A stretch of DNA of 44,590 nt, from positions 1-44,590 of the forward strand of contig JAKAHV010000025.1 in the NCBI GenBank assembly GCA_021825295.1, read 5' to 3'. This document shows, piece after piece, positions 34,881-44,521 of this stretch. Source of the DNA: Nitrospirota bacterium (GTDB taxonomy: Bacteria; Nitrospirota; Thermodesulfovibrionia; Thermodesulfovibrionales; JdFR-88). Positions within the stretch are counted from its first letter, which is position 1; every line of letters starts with the position of its first letter. A program made the translations under genes and the position numbers. The notes beneath the pieces were generated by a model. It was not told the DNA's origin. It saw only the letters and a program-made list of their open reading frames with translations, and made no database searches.

Positions 34881-37622
34881 TTAAACAGTGGCTCTGGAGA
34901 GGTCCGCGCCCGTTTTCCCCTTTGCCGCCGCCTGGGCCGCGGCCAGTTTGGCTATGGGGATCCTGTAGGGGGAACAACTGACGTAGTTGAGCCCTATCCT
35001 GTGGCAGAACTCCACCGATTTGGGTTCTCCGCCGTGCTCTCCGCAGATGCCCATTTTCATGTCCTTTTTGGTCTTCCTGCCTTTTTCGACCGCAAGCTTC
35101 ATGAGCTGGCCGACGCCGTCCTGGTCCAGCGTGATGAAGGGGTCTTCCTCCAGGATGCCCTTTTCCACGTAGGCCGGCAGGAACCTGCCCGCATCGTCCC
35201 TCGAAAGGCCGAATGTGGTCTGCGTGAGGTCGTTGGTGCCGAAGGAGAAGAAATCGGCCTGGCCGGCAATCTCATCGGCGGTGATGGCCGCCCTCGCCAC
35301 CTCTATCATGGTGCCGACGGAATAGCCGACCTTTGTCTTTTGCTGCTTCTGCACCTCTTCGGCCACCCGTATGGTCATCTCCCGCATCGACTTAAGCTCG
35401 TTCACGTGCCCCACCAGCGGTATCATTATCTCCGGAGAGACCTTCACCTTTGCCTTTTTAAGCTCGCAGGCCGCTTCCATGATCGCCCTGACCTGCATCT
35501 CGTAAATCTCCGGATAGGTGACGCCGAGGCGGCATCCCCTGTGCCCGAGCATGGGGTTGAACTCATGAAGGGCCTTGTTCCTGGCCTTCAGCTTTTCAAA
35601 AGGCACGCCCATCTCCGCCGACAGCTCCGTGAGTTCCGCATCCGTGTGGGGCAGAAACTCGTGAAGCGGCGGGTCCAGCAGCCTGATGGTGACGGGGAGT
35701 CCCTTCATCGCCCTGAATATCCCGATGAAATCCCCCTTCTGCATGGGCAGAAGCTTTGCCAGGGCCTTTTCCCTGCCCTCGGTGTCGTCCGCCAGGATCA
35801 TCTCCCTGACGGCCTTTATCCGGTCGGCCTCGAAGAACATGTGCTCGGTCCTGCAAAGCCCGATGCCCCCGGCGCCGAAACTCATTGCCGTGGCGGCGTC
35901 CCTGGGTGTATCGGCGTTGGCCCACACGCCTAGCTTCCTCGTCTCGTCGGCCCACTTCATGATGGTCGCAAAGTCCTTCGTCAGCTCCGGCTGGACAAGC
36001 GGGGTCTCGCCCAGCATGACCTCGCCGGTAGTGCCGTTTAATGTTATGAAATCGCCCTCCCTGACGGTCGTGTCGTTGACGGTGAAGAACTTCGCCTGCT
36101 CGTCTATGTTAAGCGAGCCCGCGCCGGCCACGCAGCACTTGCCCATCCCCCTTGCGACAACGGCGGCATGTGAGGTCATCCCGCCCCTTCCGGTGAGGAT
36201 GCCCTGGGCCGCGTTCATCCCGCCTATGTCCTCGGGCGAGGTCTCCGGCCTCACCAGTATTACCTTCTCGCCCCTTGCGGCCCACTTCTCGGCCTCGTCG
36301 GCGGTGAAGACCACCTTGCCGATGGCCGCGCCGGGAGAGGCCGGCAGCCCCTTGGCAAGCACCTTTATCTTTGCCTTCGGGTCTATCATCGGATGCAGGA
36401 GCTGGTCGAGCTGCATCGGGTCGATCCTCAAAAGCGCGGTGTTTTTATCGATCTGCTTCTCCTTTACCAGGTCGATGGCTATCTTCAGCGCGGCCTTCGC
36501 CGTCCTCTTGCCGACCCTGGTCTGGAGCATGTAGAGTTTGCCCTCCTGGACGGTGAACTCCAGGTCCAGCATGTCCCTGTAGTGCTTCTCCAGCTTTTTG
36601 TAAATGCCATCCAGGTCCCTGTAAGCCCCGGGCAGCCTCCTTTTAAGCTCGTCTATGTGCAGCGGCGTGCGGATGCCGGCCACCACGTCCTCGCCCTGGG
36701 CGTTTATGAGGCATTCGGCGAAGAACTGCTTCTCCCCGGTCGAAGGGTCGCGCGTAAAGCCCACGCCCGTGCCGGAGTTGTCGCCCATGTTGCCAAACAC
36801 CATCGTCTGGACGTTGCACGCGGTGCCGAGGTTGTCGGGGATGTCGTTTAATCTCCTGTATTTTATGGCCCTTTCGCCGAACCATGAACCGAAGACGGCG
36901 TTGATGGCCATCCTGAGCTGCTCGTACGGGTCTTCAGGGAAGCCGGAGCCGGTCTCTTTCCTGTAAATGTCCTTATATGCTTCCACAAGCTCCTTCAGGT
37001 CGTCAGCGGTAAGGTCGGTGTCCTGGCTGTAGCCTTTTTTCTTCTTCGCATCTTCGAGGACTTCCTCGAATTTCTTTTTGCTGATGTCCATGACGATGCT
37101 GCCGAACATCCCTATGAAGCGCCTGTAGGCGTCGTATGCGAAACGCTCGTTTTTCGTTTTTTTGATGATCCCCTGGAGGGTGTCGCGGTTCAAGCCCAGG
37201 TTAAGAACGGTGTCCATCATGCCGGGCATCGAGAATTTGGCCCCGGAGCGCACCGAAACCAGAAGCGGGTTTCCGGCGTCGCCGAACTTCATCCCCATCG
37301 CCTTTTCGACCTTTTTCAGATTTTGAAGCACCTCTTCCCACATCCCGGCCGGGTAACGCTTGCCACTGTCGAAGAAGGCGTTGCAGGCATCCGTGGTGAT
37401 GGTAAAACCGGCCGGCACCGGAAGCCCAAGCCTGCTCATCTCGGCAAGCCCGGCTCCCTTGCCGCCCAGAAGGCCTTTCATCTCCCCTTTCCCGTCGGCC
37501 TTGCCCATGCCGAAGAGATATACCCATTTCCCGGCCCGACTTTTGCCAACGGCCCTTCCGGCGGAGTTCTTGCTTTTTTTCGTTTTTACGGGGACTTTTC
37601 CCGCTCTTGCCGCTATAGCCAT
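34881..37622 (-). CDS. ppdK: Pyruvate, phosphate dikinase
   Basis: A 913-residue enzyme that interconverts pyruvate, ATP and phosphate with PEP, AMP and pyrophosphate. The nucleotide-binding domain starts at YLFGMGKADGKGEMKGLLGG. The swivelling histidine lies in GGMTSHAAVVARGMG near the middle. The PEP/pyruvate barrel has GTNDLTQTTFGLSRDD and the catalytic cysteine in MGICGEHGGEP near the C-terminus. The N-terminus carries an extra 30 or so residues rich in Lys, Arg and Ala before the usual start. The first ATG is supported by GGAGGGAG four bases away. It is transcribed alone, with a promoter candidate at 37665-37693 and a hairpin after the stop. Confidence 0.95.
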   Translation of the reverse strand: MAIAARAGKVPVKTKKSKNSAGRAVGKSRAGKWVYLFGMGKADGKGEMKGLLGGKGAGLAEMSRLGLPVPAGFTITTDACNAFFDSGKRYPAGMWEEVLQNLKKVEKAMGMKFGDAGNPLLVSVRSGAKFSMPGMMDTVLNLGLNRDTLQGIIKKTKNERFAYDAYRRFIGMFGSIVMDISKKKFEEVLEDAKKKKGYSQDTDLTADDLKELVEAYKDIYRKETGSGFPEDPYEQLRMAINAVFGSWFGERAIKYRRLNDIPDNLGTACNVQTMVFGNMGDNSGTGVGFTRDPSTGEKQFFAECLINAQGEDVVAGIRTPLHIDELKRRLPGAYRDLDGIYKKLEKHYRDMLDLEFTVQEGKLYMLQTRVGKRTAKAALKIAIDLVKEKQIDKNTALLRIDPMQLDQLLHPMIDPKAKIKVLAKGLPASPGAAIGKVVFTADEAEKWAARGEKVILVRPETSPEDIGGMNAAQGILTGRGGMTSHAAVVARGMGKCCVAGAGSLNIDEQAKFFTVNDTTVREGDFITLNGTTGEVMLGETPLVQPELTKDFATIMKWADETRKLGVWANADTPRDAATAMSFGAGGIGLCRTEHMFFEADRIKAVREMILADDTEGREKALAKLLPMQKGDFIGIFRAMKGLPVTIRLLDPPLHEFLPHTDAELTELSAEMGVPFEKLKARNKALHEFNPMLGHRGCRLGVTYPEIYEMQVRAIMEAACELKKAKVKVSPEIMIPLVGHVNELKSMREMTIRVAEEVQKQQKTKVGYSVGTMIEVARAAITADEIAGQADFFSFGTNDLTQTTFGLSRDDAGRFLPAYVEKGILEEDPFITLDQDGVGQLMKLAVEKGRKTKKDMKMGICGEHGGEPKSVEFCHRIGLNYVSCSPYRIPIAKLAAAQAAAKGKTGADLSRATV

Positions 37623-37664
37623 CTAACTCCCTCCAAAATTGAATTAGGTTATAGAAGGAATATA

Positions 37665-37693
37665 AGTCTAAACCATAACAGCCTGATTTTCAA
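37665..37693 (-). promoter_or_regulatory. Sigma-70-type promoter candidate for ppdK
   Basis: In minus-strand reading, TTGAAA (37693-37688) and TAGACT (37670-37665) with a 17-base spacer, about 43 bases before the ppdK ATG. The surrounding sequence is clearly AT-richer than the coding DNA. Confidence 0.45.
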
Positions 37694-37760
37694 GACAACG
37701 GGCTATTTAATTTAGTTATAACTTTTTAAAAAAGGCTACAGGGCGCAAAGGCGGGCGCGG

Positions 37761-39827
37761 TCATTTGATCTTCGCGCCGGGTTTGATATCCTTGTCCGCG
37801 GTAAGCACGGAGAGGGTGCCCTCGGAGTCTGTCGCGGCAAGGAGCATGCCCCTTGATTCAAGCCCCATCAGTCTGGCGGGTTTCAGGTTGGAGACGATTA
37901 TTACTGTCTTTCCTTCGAGGTCCTCAGGCCTGTACTGCCTGCCTATGCCGGCGACCACCTGTCTTGGCGCCTGCTGCCCCTCGCCAAGGTCCACTTCCAG
38001 CCGGATGAGCTTGTTTGACCCCTTCACGGCCTCGGCCTTCATTACCCTGCCTGCCCTGAGCTCCACCTTCGCGAATTCCTCTATGCCTATGAGATCTTTA
38101 TCTTCCGGCGCCTTCGCCTCCGCGGCTTCGTTTGCCTCCTGCATTTTGGCTGTCTCCTTTATCATGGCTGTCTTTTTTTCTTTTCCGCCGCCCGGGGCGG
38201 CACCGGCTCCTGACCTCGCGGCGGCGGCAGCGGTTAAAATCCTGGGGAAAAGCGCGTTTCCCTTTTTCACCTTCCTGCCCGGAAGCGGATATCCTCCCCA
38301 TTCGAGGTATCCGGGGCGCTCCGGGAGGTCTTCTATTTTTTCATCTATTCCAAGCTGGCTCCATATCTGCCGGGCGGAGGAGGGCATGACGGGGTAAACC
38401 CGTATCGCAATCAGCCTCAGGGATTCGGCAAAGCAGTAGAGGAGGTTGGACAGCGTGTCATCGTCTTTTTCCTTCCAGGGGGCCGAGTCCTCTATGCATT
38501 TATTTACGCGCCTGACCGTATTTTCCCACAGATGGCCGAGGGCGGCGGAAAAATTAAGCTCATCAAGATGCCTTTCATATATCCGGTCTTCATTCAGGGA
38601 CGCGAAGCTGTCCTGGACGTCCCCCTCCAGTGTCTGATGCCCGCCGATGGTCCAGCCGCGCCTGAATTTCCCCGAAACGGGGGCGGGTATAACGCCGTCC
38701 CTGTACTTCTCTATCATCGTGAGGGTCCTGCTCAGGAGGTTCCCCAGGTCGTTTGCAAGGTCGGTATTTATCCTGTTTACAAGCGCAGCTTCGGAAAAAT
38801 CCCCGTCGTGGCCGAAAGGGATTTCCCTCATGAGGAAGTACCTGAAGGCATCCACCCCGTATTCACCGCAGACCTTTGCGGGGTCCACGACGTTACCAAG
38901 GGATTTTGACATCTTCTTCCCCTCTATGGTCCACCAGCCGTGTGCGAAGATAGTCTCCGGCAGCGGCAGCCCGAGGGCCATGAGCATGCAGGACCAGTAC
39001 ACCGCATGAGTGGTCAGGATGTCTTTTCCGATCAGGTGCACGTCCGCGGGCCACCAGGGCCCGGGGTAAGACGGCGCGAGGTAAGACGGAGCCGAGTAGT
39101 AATTGACGAGCGCGTCGAACCAGACATAGGTGACGAATTGCTCATCGAAGGGCAGGGGGATTCCCCACTGGAGCCTCTTTTGGGGCCTGGAGATGCAGAG
39201 GTCCCCCAGGGCCTGGTTTTCCAAAAACCCCAGGACCTCATTTTTTCTCGTTTCCGGCCTGATATAGCCGGGATTTTCCTTTATGTGCCTTATGAGGGCC
39301 TCCTGATATCGGGACATCAGGAAGAAATAATTCTGCTCCTCGATCCTCTCCACGTCCCTTCCGCACTCCGGGCACTTGCCCTCAATGAGGTCCTTTTCCG
39401 TCCAGAACCTTTCATCGGGCGTGCAGTACCAGCCCGAATAAGACCGCTTTTCTATAAGGCCCCTGGTCCAGAGGTCCTGCAGCAGTTCCCGGACGACTTT
39501 TTTGTGCCCGGGGTCCGTTGTCCGTATGAAATTGTCATATGAGATGTCGAGAGTCTGCCAAAGGCCTTTGAAATTGCCGGCCATCCGATCGGCGTGCTCC
39601 TGAGGTGAAAGCCCTTTGGCCTCGGCCGCCTTCTGGACCTTCTGCCCGTGCTCGTCCGTGCCCGTGAGGAAGAATACCCGCCGGCCGCGCAGCCGGTTAT
39701 GGCGCGCCAGTGTGTCGGCCGCTATGGTCGTATACGCATGCCCGATATGAGGGATGTCGTTGACGTAGTAGATAGGGGTCGTTATATAGAATTTCGAGCC
39801 GGAGACTTCGGGGCCGTTCGTGGTCAT
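37761..39827 (-). CDS. metG: Methionyl-tRNA synthetase with C-terminal tRNA-binding domain
   Basis: A protein of about 688 residues. The class I signatures are PHIGHAYTT (HIGH) near residue 24 and KKMSKSLGN (KMSKS) near 300. A zinc-knuckle CPECGRD lies near 150. The final 110 residues form the EMAP/Trbp111-like OB fold (FAKVELRAGRVMKAEAVKGS), joined by an Ala/Lys/Glu-rich linker. The start at 39827 (MTTNGPEVSGSKFYITTPIYY) was chosen because the ORF reaching to 39971 overlaps the upstream PSP1 gene and adds a low-complexity head. GAGAAGG precedes it. Its ATG is one base past that gene's stop, indicating coupling. Confidence 0.95.
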   Translation of the reverse strand: MTTNGPEVSGSKFYITTPIYYVNDIPHIGHAYTTIAADTLARHNRLRGRRVFFLTGTDEHGQKVQKAAEAKGLSPQEHADRMAGNFKGLWQTLDISYDNFIRTTDPGHKKVVRELLQDLWTRGLIEKRSYSGWYCTPDERFWTEKDLIEGKCPECGRDVERIEEQNYFFLMSRYQEALIRHIKENPGYIRPETRKNEVLGFLENQALGDLCISRPQKRLQWGIPLPFDEQFVTYVWFDALVNYYSAPSYLAPSYPGPWWPADVHLIGKDILTTHAVYWSCMLMALGLPLPETIFAHGWWTIEGKKMSKSLGNVVDPAKVCGEYGVDAFRYFLMREIPFGHDGDFSEAALVNRINTDLANDLGNLLSRTLTMIEKYRDGVIPAPVSGKFRRGWTIGGHQTLEGDVQDSFASLNEDRIYERHLDELNFSAALGHLWENTVRRVNKCIEDSAPWKEKDDDTLSNLLYCFAESLRLIAIRVYPVMPSSARQIWSQLGIDEKIEDLPERPGYLEWGGYPLPGRKVKKGNALFPRILTAAAAARSGAGAAPGGGKEKKTAMIKETAKMQEANEAAEAKAPEDKDLIGIEEFAKVELRAGRVMKAEAVKGSNKLIRLEVDLGEGQQAPRQVVAGIGRQYRPEDLEGKTVIIVSNLKPARLMGLESRGMLLAATDSEGTLSVLTADKDIKPGAKIK

Positions 39828-39828
39828 C

Positions 39829-40854
39829 TCAGGCCTTCTCGTTTCCGGAGGTCTCCGGGCCCTGTTGTGTCCCGTCATGGCCCCCGTTGTGCCCCCGTTT
39901 CTTCCATCTTTTTTTCCTTCTCCGTCTGTGGGCCGGAGGGTTTCCGTTTCCGGGTTCCCCGCTTCCGGCATCCTGCCCCGGGACCTGCGCCCCGGCAGTT
40001 TCAGGCTCCGGTGTCAGTGGTTCCTGTTTCTGGTCTTTCTCCGTGCGCCTGCCTGCCTCCGTGTGCCTTTCGCGGCGCAGCCCACGCTCGAAGCGCCTGG
40101 TTTTCCTGGCGCCCGCAACGGCGGCATCGGGCCGGGCGTGATGAACGCGGACTTCAGGCGTGGCCGGGGTTTCTTCGGGGTTGTCTCCGGTCAGCGCCTC
40201 CTCCGGCTCCTCCACGGCCTGTTGCCCCTTGCAGCCGTATTCGTAGCTCAGGCAGCACATAAGCCTTCCGCAGATGCCGGAGAGCTTCCCGGTGTTGAGG
40301 ACGAGCTCCTGTTTTTTGGCCATCTTGATCGATATGGGGGCGAAGTCCACGAGAAAAGAGGTGCAGCAGAGCTGCCGGCCGCAGAGGCCCAGCCCTCCGG
40401 TCATCTTGGCCTCGTCTCTCACCCCGACCTGCCTCATCTCTATCCTGGTGCGGAATTTCTGGGCCAGGTCCTTGACCAGTTCCCTGAAATCTATCCTTTT
40501 TTCGGCGATGAAATAGAAGATTACTCTTTTCCTGTCCAGCGTGGCCTCGGTCCGTATGAGCTTCATCTGGAGCCCCCGGGCCATCACACGTTCGCGGCAG
40601 AAGGCGAACGCCTCCTTCTCAAGCTCCGCGTTTGCCCTGCTCTCCCTGATGTCCTCCTCGGAGGCGAGCCTCATCACCTTCTTGTACTCCGCGCCAGGGC
40701 CGGCGGGCCTGGACTTGCAGACCACCTTCCCGATGGAAAGCCCCAGTTCGGATTCCACGACTACAAAATCGCCGGGTTTAAGCTCCACCCCCGCAGTCTC
40801 GAAATCGTAGAGTTTGCCGCATGGCTTGAACCTTATGCCGACCACTTCAGCCAC
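39829..40854 (-). CDS. ricT: PSP1-domain protein, RicT/YaaT-like
   Basis: A 341-residue protein with the PSP1 C-terminal domain. VVGIRFKPCGKLYDF opens the protein. The cysteine-rich core GGLGLCGRQLCCTSFL and ICGRLMCCLSYEYGC follows at about 150-215. In Bacillus RicT joins RicA and RicF in an Fe-S complex that modulates RNase Y, sporulation and biofilm. Here a tail of about 115 residues, rich in Glu, Pro, Arg and Gly and ending in a basic HRRRRKKRWKKRG patch, extends past the usual domain. The gene overlaps holB by eight bases and is followed by metG after one base. The holB-ricT-metG order is a common arrangement. Confidence 0.85.
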   Translation of the reverse strand: MAEVVGIRFKPCGKLYDFETAGVELKPGDFVVVESELGLSIGKVVCKSRPAGPGAEYKKVMRLASEEDIRESRANAELEKEAFAFCRERVMARGLQMKLIRTEATLDRKRVIFYFIAEKRIDFRELVKDLAQKFRTRIEMRQVGVRDEAKMTGGLGLCGRQLCCTSFLVDFAPISIKMAKKQELVLNTGKLSGICGRLMCCLSYEYGCKGQQAVEEPEEALTGDNPEETPATPEVRVHHARPDAAVAGARKTRRFERGLRRERHTEAGRRTEKDQKQEPLTPEPETAGAQVPGQDAGSGEPGNGNPPAHRRRRKKRWKKRGHNGGHDGTQQGPETSGNEKA

Positions 40855-41869
40855 CAGTTTTTACCCTTGCCCTCCGCGGTTCCAGTCTCTTCAGCATGCC
40901 GGCCGTATAATTCCACAATATGGATTTATTGGGGTTATAGACCAGGCTGTTTTTAATGCCGGCAATCCCTTGATAACAATCTATTATAACTTCTTCATTT
41001 GCCGCTTTGCCAAGGGATTTCATGTCCTCCGGCATGGCCGGGTTCAGAAGGAAGTCCTCCCTGCCGGTGGCGCGCAATACGAAGATGTCCCTGAGGAAAA
41101 GCTCCAGGCCGTCCATGAACTCCTCTATCTCCTCCTTGTCGGCCCAGGAGGGGTTCCTGGAGCCGGCAAGCATCTGCAGGAGGGATTTTGCAAACTCCTC
41201 CCTCCTCTTCAATATGTCCCCTCCCTTGCCGATTGCAAGGCCCGGCCTGCCCATGGAAAGCCCGATCAGGGCCTTTCTTTTCTGAGGGTCCTTTATCCTG
41301 TCTTTCAACAGGGATTCCATCAGGGCGGCGGAGAGGGGCTTGAATTTCAGGGCCAGGCATCTTGACCTTATCGTATCGGGCAGCCTTTCCGGGTTTGAGC
41401 TTGCAAGCACTATGACGCTTCCGGCGGGCGGCTCCTCAAGGCATTTCAGAAACGCGTTTGCCGCCTTGTCGTTCATGAGGTGGGCGTCGTCCACGATGGC
41501 GGCCTTGTAGCCGCCCTCGTACGGACAGAGGGAGAGGGCCTCTTCGAGCTTTCGTATCTCCTCTATCTTTATGACCCCCTTTTCGGGCCTGACGAAGGCC
41601 ACATCCGGGTGTATCCCGGCCTCGATCCGCCTGCAGGAGGGGCAGCCGTCGCAGGCATCCGCCGCCGCCCCGTCTTCCCCGGGGGGGAAACCTTCCCGGC
41701 CGGACCGCCGCTTGCAGTTCAGGGCCTTCGCGAAATTCAGCGCGGTGAAATATTTGCCGGTGCCGGAGGGACCCTGGAAGAGGTATGCGGAGGCCACTTT
41801 CCGGTTCAAGATGGAGCCTTCGAGTATTTTTATCGCGCCTTCCTGCCCAAGGATGTCTCTTAAAGCCAT
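40847..41869 (-). CDS. holB: DNA polymerase III delta' subunit
   Basis: A 340-residue clamp-loader ATPase. The Walker A-like motif is FQGPSGTGKY near residue 34. Zinc-binding cysteines are in CDGCPSC, and AIVDDAHLM near 125 is the Walker B segment. ASSNPERLPDTIRSRC near 156 is the sensor-1 and SRC motif region. The C-terminal third is the collar domain. Together with delta, tau/gamma and others it loads the sliding clamp. It heads a three-gene set with ricT and metG; the thymidylate kinase gene often found upstream is not here. It is divergent from the phosphoketolase gene. Confidence 0.9.
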   Translation of the reverse strand: MALRDILGQEGAIKILEGSILNRKVASAYLFQGPSGTGKYFTALNFAKALNCKRRSGREGFPPGEDGAAADACDGCPSCRRIEAGIHPDVAFVRPEKGVIKIEEIRKLEEALSLCPYEGGYKAAIVDDAHLMNDKAANAFLKCLEEPPAGSVIVLASSNPERLPDTIRSRCLALKFKPLSAALMESLLKDRIKDPQKRKALIGLSMGRPGLAIGKGGDILKRREEFAKSLLQMLAGSRNPSWADKEEIEEFMDGLELFLRDIFVLRATGREDFLLNPAMPEDMKSLGKAANEEVIIDCYQGIAGIKNSLVYNPNKSILWNYTAGMLKRLEPRRARVKTGG

Positions 41870-41920
41870 GAATTAGGATACCATGTTACGGGAAAACGGA
41901 TAAATGGGCCTGCGGCAGAT

Positions 41921-41948
41921 TTGACTTTGCCCCCCTCTGTGCTAATCT
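41921..41948 (+). promoter_or_regulatory. Sigma-70-type promoter candidate for phosphoketolase
   Basis: TTGACT (41921-41926) and TAATCT (41943-41948) with a 16-base spacer; TGC just before the -10 gives an extended form. It lies 82 bases before the phosphoketolase ATG, in the divergent region with holB. Confidence 0.45.
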
Positions 41949-42030
41949 GGAAAAAAGCTGGCAGAGAGGCGAGCAAGCCCCGCATACACCATATAATTTT
42001 CCACCCCTAGAGAAAAAGGAGGAACCCGCC

Positions 42031-44403
42031 ATGGCAGTCCTTACAAAAGGCGTTCTTTCCAAACAGGAGCTAAGGACGATAGACGCTTACTGGCGCGCAG
42101 CGAACTACCTGTCGATAGGCCAGATATACCTGTACGCCAATCCGCTTTTGAAGGAGCCCCTGAAACTGGAACATATAAAACCGAGGCTCCTCGGGCATTG
42201 GGGGACCACCCCCGGGCTGAATTTCATTTACGCGCACTTAAACCGCGCGATAAAGGCGCACGACCTCAACGTCATCTACGTCACGGGGCCCGGCCACGGC
42301 GCGCCCGGCATCGTCGCAAACACCTATCTTGAAGGCGTCTACAGCGAGCTCTATCCGGATGTCTCCAGGGACGAGGCCGGGATGAAAAAGCTCTTCAGGC
42401 AGTTCTCTTTTCCGGGCGGCATTCCAAGCCACGCCGCACCCGGGACCCCCGGCTCCATCAACGAGGGCGGGGAGCTTGGCTACAGTCTTGCCCACGCGTT
42501 CGGGGCCGCCCTGGACAACCCCGGTCTCATCGTCGCCTGCGTCGTGGGCGACGGAGAGGCGGAGACCGGCACGCTTGCGACCTCCTGGCATTCAAACAAG
42601 TTTCTGAACCCGGCCACGGACGGGGCTGTGCTGCCCATCCTCCATCTGAACGGCTACAAGATAGCCGGCCCCACGTTTCTTTCCCGCATAGAAAACGGGG
42701 AGCTGGAGGCGCTCTTCAGAGGGTACGGTTACAAGCCCCATTTCGTGGAAGGGACGGACCCGGAGGCCATGCACCAGCAGATGGCCGAATGCCTGGACAG
42801 GGTGATAGAGGAGATAAGGGATATCCAGGGGGAGGCGCAATCGGCGGCTGCTGTAAAACGGCCGCGCTGGCCTATGATCATCCTGCGCACGCCAAAGGGC
42901 TGGACCTGCCCGAAGACGGTCGACGGACTGAAGGTCGAGGGTTTCTGGCGCGCCCATCAGGTGCCGGTAACGGACTTGTCACAGAAGCCGGAGCACATAA
43001 AAATCCTGGAAGACTGGATGAAGAGCTACAAGCCGGAAGAGCTTTTCGATGAGGCGGGCAGGCCGGTGCCGGAACTGGAGGAGTTTGCCCCGAAGGGCGC
43101 CAGGCGGATGGGCGCAAACCCGCACGCAAACGGGGGGCTGCTTCTGAAAGACCTCAGGCTGCCCGATTTCAGGGACTATGCAGTCGGCGTCCCCGCGCCG
43201 GGCCGGGCTACGGCCGAGGCCACCAGGGCGCTGGGCCGTTTCCTGAGAGACGTGATGAAAGAGAACCTGGGAACCAGGAATTTCCGGGTCATGGGGCCGG
43301 ATGAGACATCCTCCAACCGGCTGGACGCCCTCTTTGAGGTGACCGGGCGGACCTGGATGGAACCCATCTTCCCGGAAGACACCAACCTCTCCCCCGACGG
43401 CCGCGTGATGGAGGTCCTCAGCGAGCAGATGCTTCAGGGGTGGCTGGAGGGTTACCTGCTTACTGGCAGGCACGGGTTTTTCGCCTGCTACGAGGCCTTC
43501 ATCCACATTGTGGACTCGATGTTCAACCAGCACGCCAAGTGGCTGAAGGTGGCCGGCCATATCCCATGGAGGCGGCCGGTGGCATCGCTGAACTACCTGC
43601 TTACATCGCACGTGTGGCGGCAGGACCATAACGGTTTTTCGCACCAGGACCCCGGTTTCATAGACATAGTCGTCAACAAGAAGGCGGACATCGTGCGGGT
43701 CTACTTCCCGCCGGACGCAAATACGCTGCTGTCGGTGGCGGACCATTGCCTCAGGAGCAGAAACTACATAAACGTCATCGTCGCGGGCAAAAACGAGCAG
43801 CCGCAGTGGCTTGACATGTCTTCCGCCATCAAACACTGCACCTCCGGCATCGGCATCTGGGAGTGGGCCAGCAACGACAAGGGGGCGGACCCGGATGTCG
43901 TGCTTGCCTGCTGCGGCGATGTGCCGACCATCGAAACCCTGGCCGCCGCTGAAATCCTGCGCGAGCATGTCCCGGATTTGAAGGTCCGCGTCATAAACGT
44001 GGTGGACCTGATGACGCTTCAGCCTCCGGAGGAGCACCCCCACGGCCTTAACAACAGGGACTTTGACGCGCTCTTTACACCCGATAAGCCCATAATATTC
44101 GCCTATCACGGCTACCCGTGGCTGATCCACCGCCTCACCTACCGGAGGAAAAACCATGCAAACCTGCACGTCAGGGGCTACAAAGAGGAGGGCACGACCA
44201 CCACGCCCTTCGACATGGCCGTCAGAAACGAGATCGACCGTTTCCACCTGGTAGGCGACGTGATCGACCGGGTCCCGAAGCTCGGGCATATCGCGGCGTA
44301 CCAGAAGCAGGCAATCCGGGACAAGCTCGTGGAGCACCGCGAGTATATAGCCAGATGGGGCGAGGACATGCCCGAGATAAGGGAGTGGACCTGGAAGGGA
44401 TAA
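42031..44403 (+). CDS. xfp: Xylulose-5-phosphate/fructose-6-phosphate phosphoketolase
   Basis: A 790-residue thiamine diphosphate enzyme that splits xylulose 5-phosphate or fructose 6-phosphate with phosphate to acetyl phosphate plus a smaller sugar phosphate. Motifs in order: [20 protein letters not shown] near residue 52, [11 protein letters not shown] near 87, [10 protein letters not shown] (thiamine diphosphate site) near 175, and HQDPGF and FPPDANTLL in the pyrimidine-type domain near 540-575. Length matches the family. AAAAAGGAGGAACCCGCC precedes the ATG, an excellent ribosome site. It is a single-gene unit: no acetate kinase or other pentose genes lie beside it. It ends at 44403, and mobile family fragment D follows. 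Confidence 0.95.
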   Translation: MAVLTKGVLSKQELRTIDAYWRAANYLSIGQIYLYANPLLKEPLKLEHIKPRLLGHWGTTPGLNFIYAHLNRAIKAHDLNVIYVTGPGHGAPGIVANTYLEGVYSELYPDVSRDEAGMKKLFRQFSFPGGIPSHAAPGTPGSINEGGELGYSLAHAFGAALDNPGLIVACVVGDGEAETGTLATSWHSNKFLNPATDGAVLPILHLNGYKIAGPTFLSRIENGELEALFRGYGYKPHFVEGTDPEAMHQQMAECLDRVIEEIRDIQGEAQSAAAVKRPRWPMIILRTPKGWTCPKTVDGLKVEGFWRAHQVPVTDLSQKPEHIKILEDWMKSYKPEELFDEAGRPVPELEEFAPKGARRMGANPHANGGLLLKDLRLPDFRDYAVGVPAPGRATAEATRALGRFLRDVMKENLGTRNFRVMGPDETSSNRLDALFEVTGRTWMEPIFPEDTNLSPDGRVMEVLSEQMLQGWLEGYLLTGRHGFFACYEAFIHIVDSMFNQHAKWLKVAGHIPWRRPVASLNYLLTSHVWRQDHNGFSHQDPGFIDIVVNKKADIVRVYFPPDANTLLSVADHCLRSRNYINVIVAGKNEQPQWLDMSSAIKHCTSGIGIWEWASNDKGADPDVVLACCGDVPTIETLAAAEILREHVPDLKVRVINVVDLMTLQPPEEHPHGLNNRDFDALFTPDKPIIFAYHGYPWLIHRLTYRRKNHANLHVRGYKEEGTTTTPFDMAVRNEIDRFHLVGDVIDRVPKLGHIAAYQKQAIRDKLVEHREYIARWGEDMPEIREWTWKG

Positions 44404-44433
44404 TGAGGAAGCCCGCCCTCCCGCCCTTTAATG

Positions 44434-44454
44434 ATGGGGGGCTGCGCCCCCCAT
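44434..44454 (+). terminator. Hairpin after phosphoketolase
   Basis: A nine-base stem ATGGGGGGC / GCCCCCCAT with a TGC loop, 30 bases past the stop codon. No T run follows; instead comes a C/A-rich stretch. It is a possible Rho-dependent or 3'-protecting structure. Confidence 0.45.
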
Positions 44455-44521
44455 GCCCTCCCCCCCCCAAAAAAAGACTGAACGAAGGCCGGACCGTTAT
44501 TGGAGCGCGGCTGGCAGTGAG

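Noticed and set aside
34770..34977. N-terminal extension of the GGDEF-like protein
   Set aside because: It would include the ppdK terminator and the end of ppdK; the sequence is low-complexity and unlike the family.
39820..40956. A 378-residue plus-strand open frame over ricT
   Set aside because: It is antisense to ricT, holB and the metG start, with no family content.
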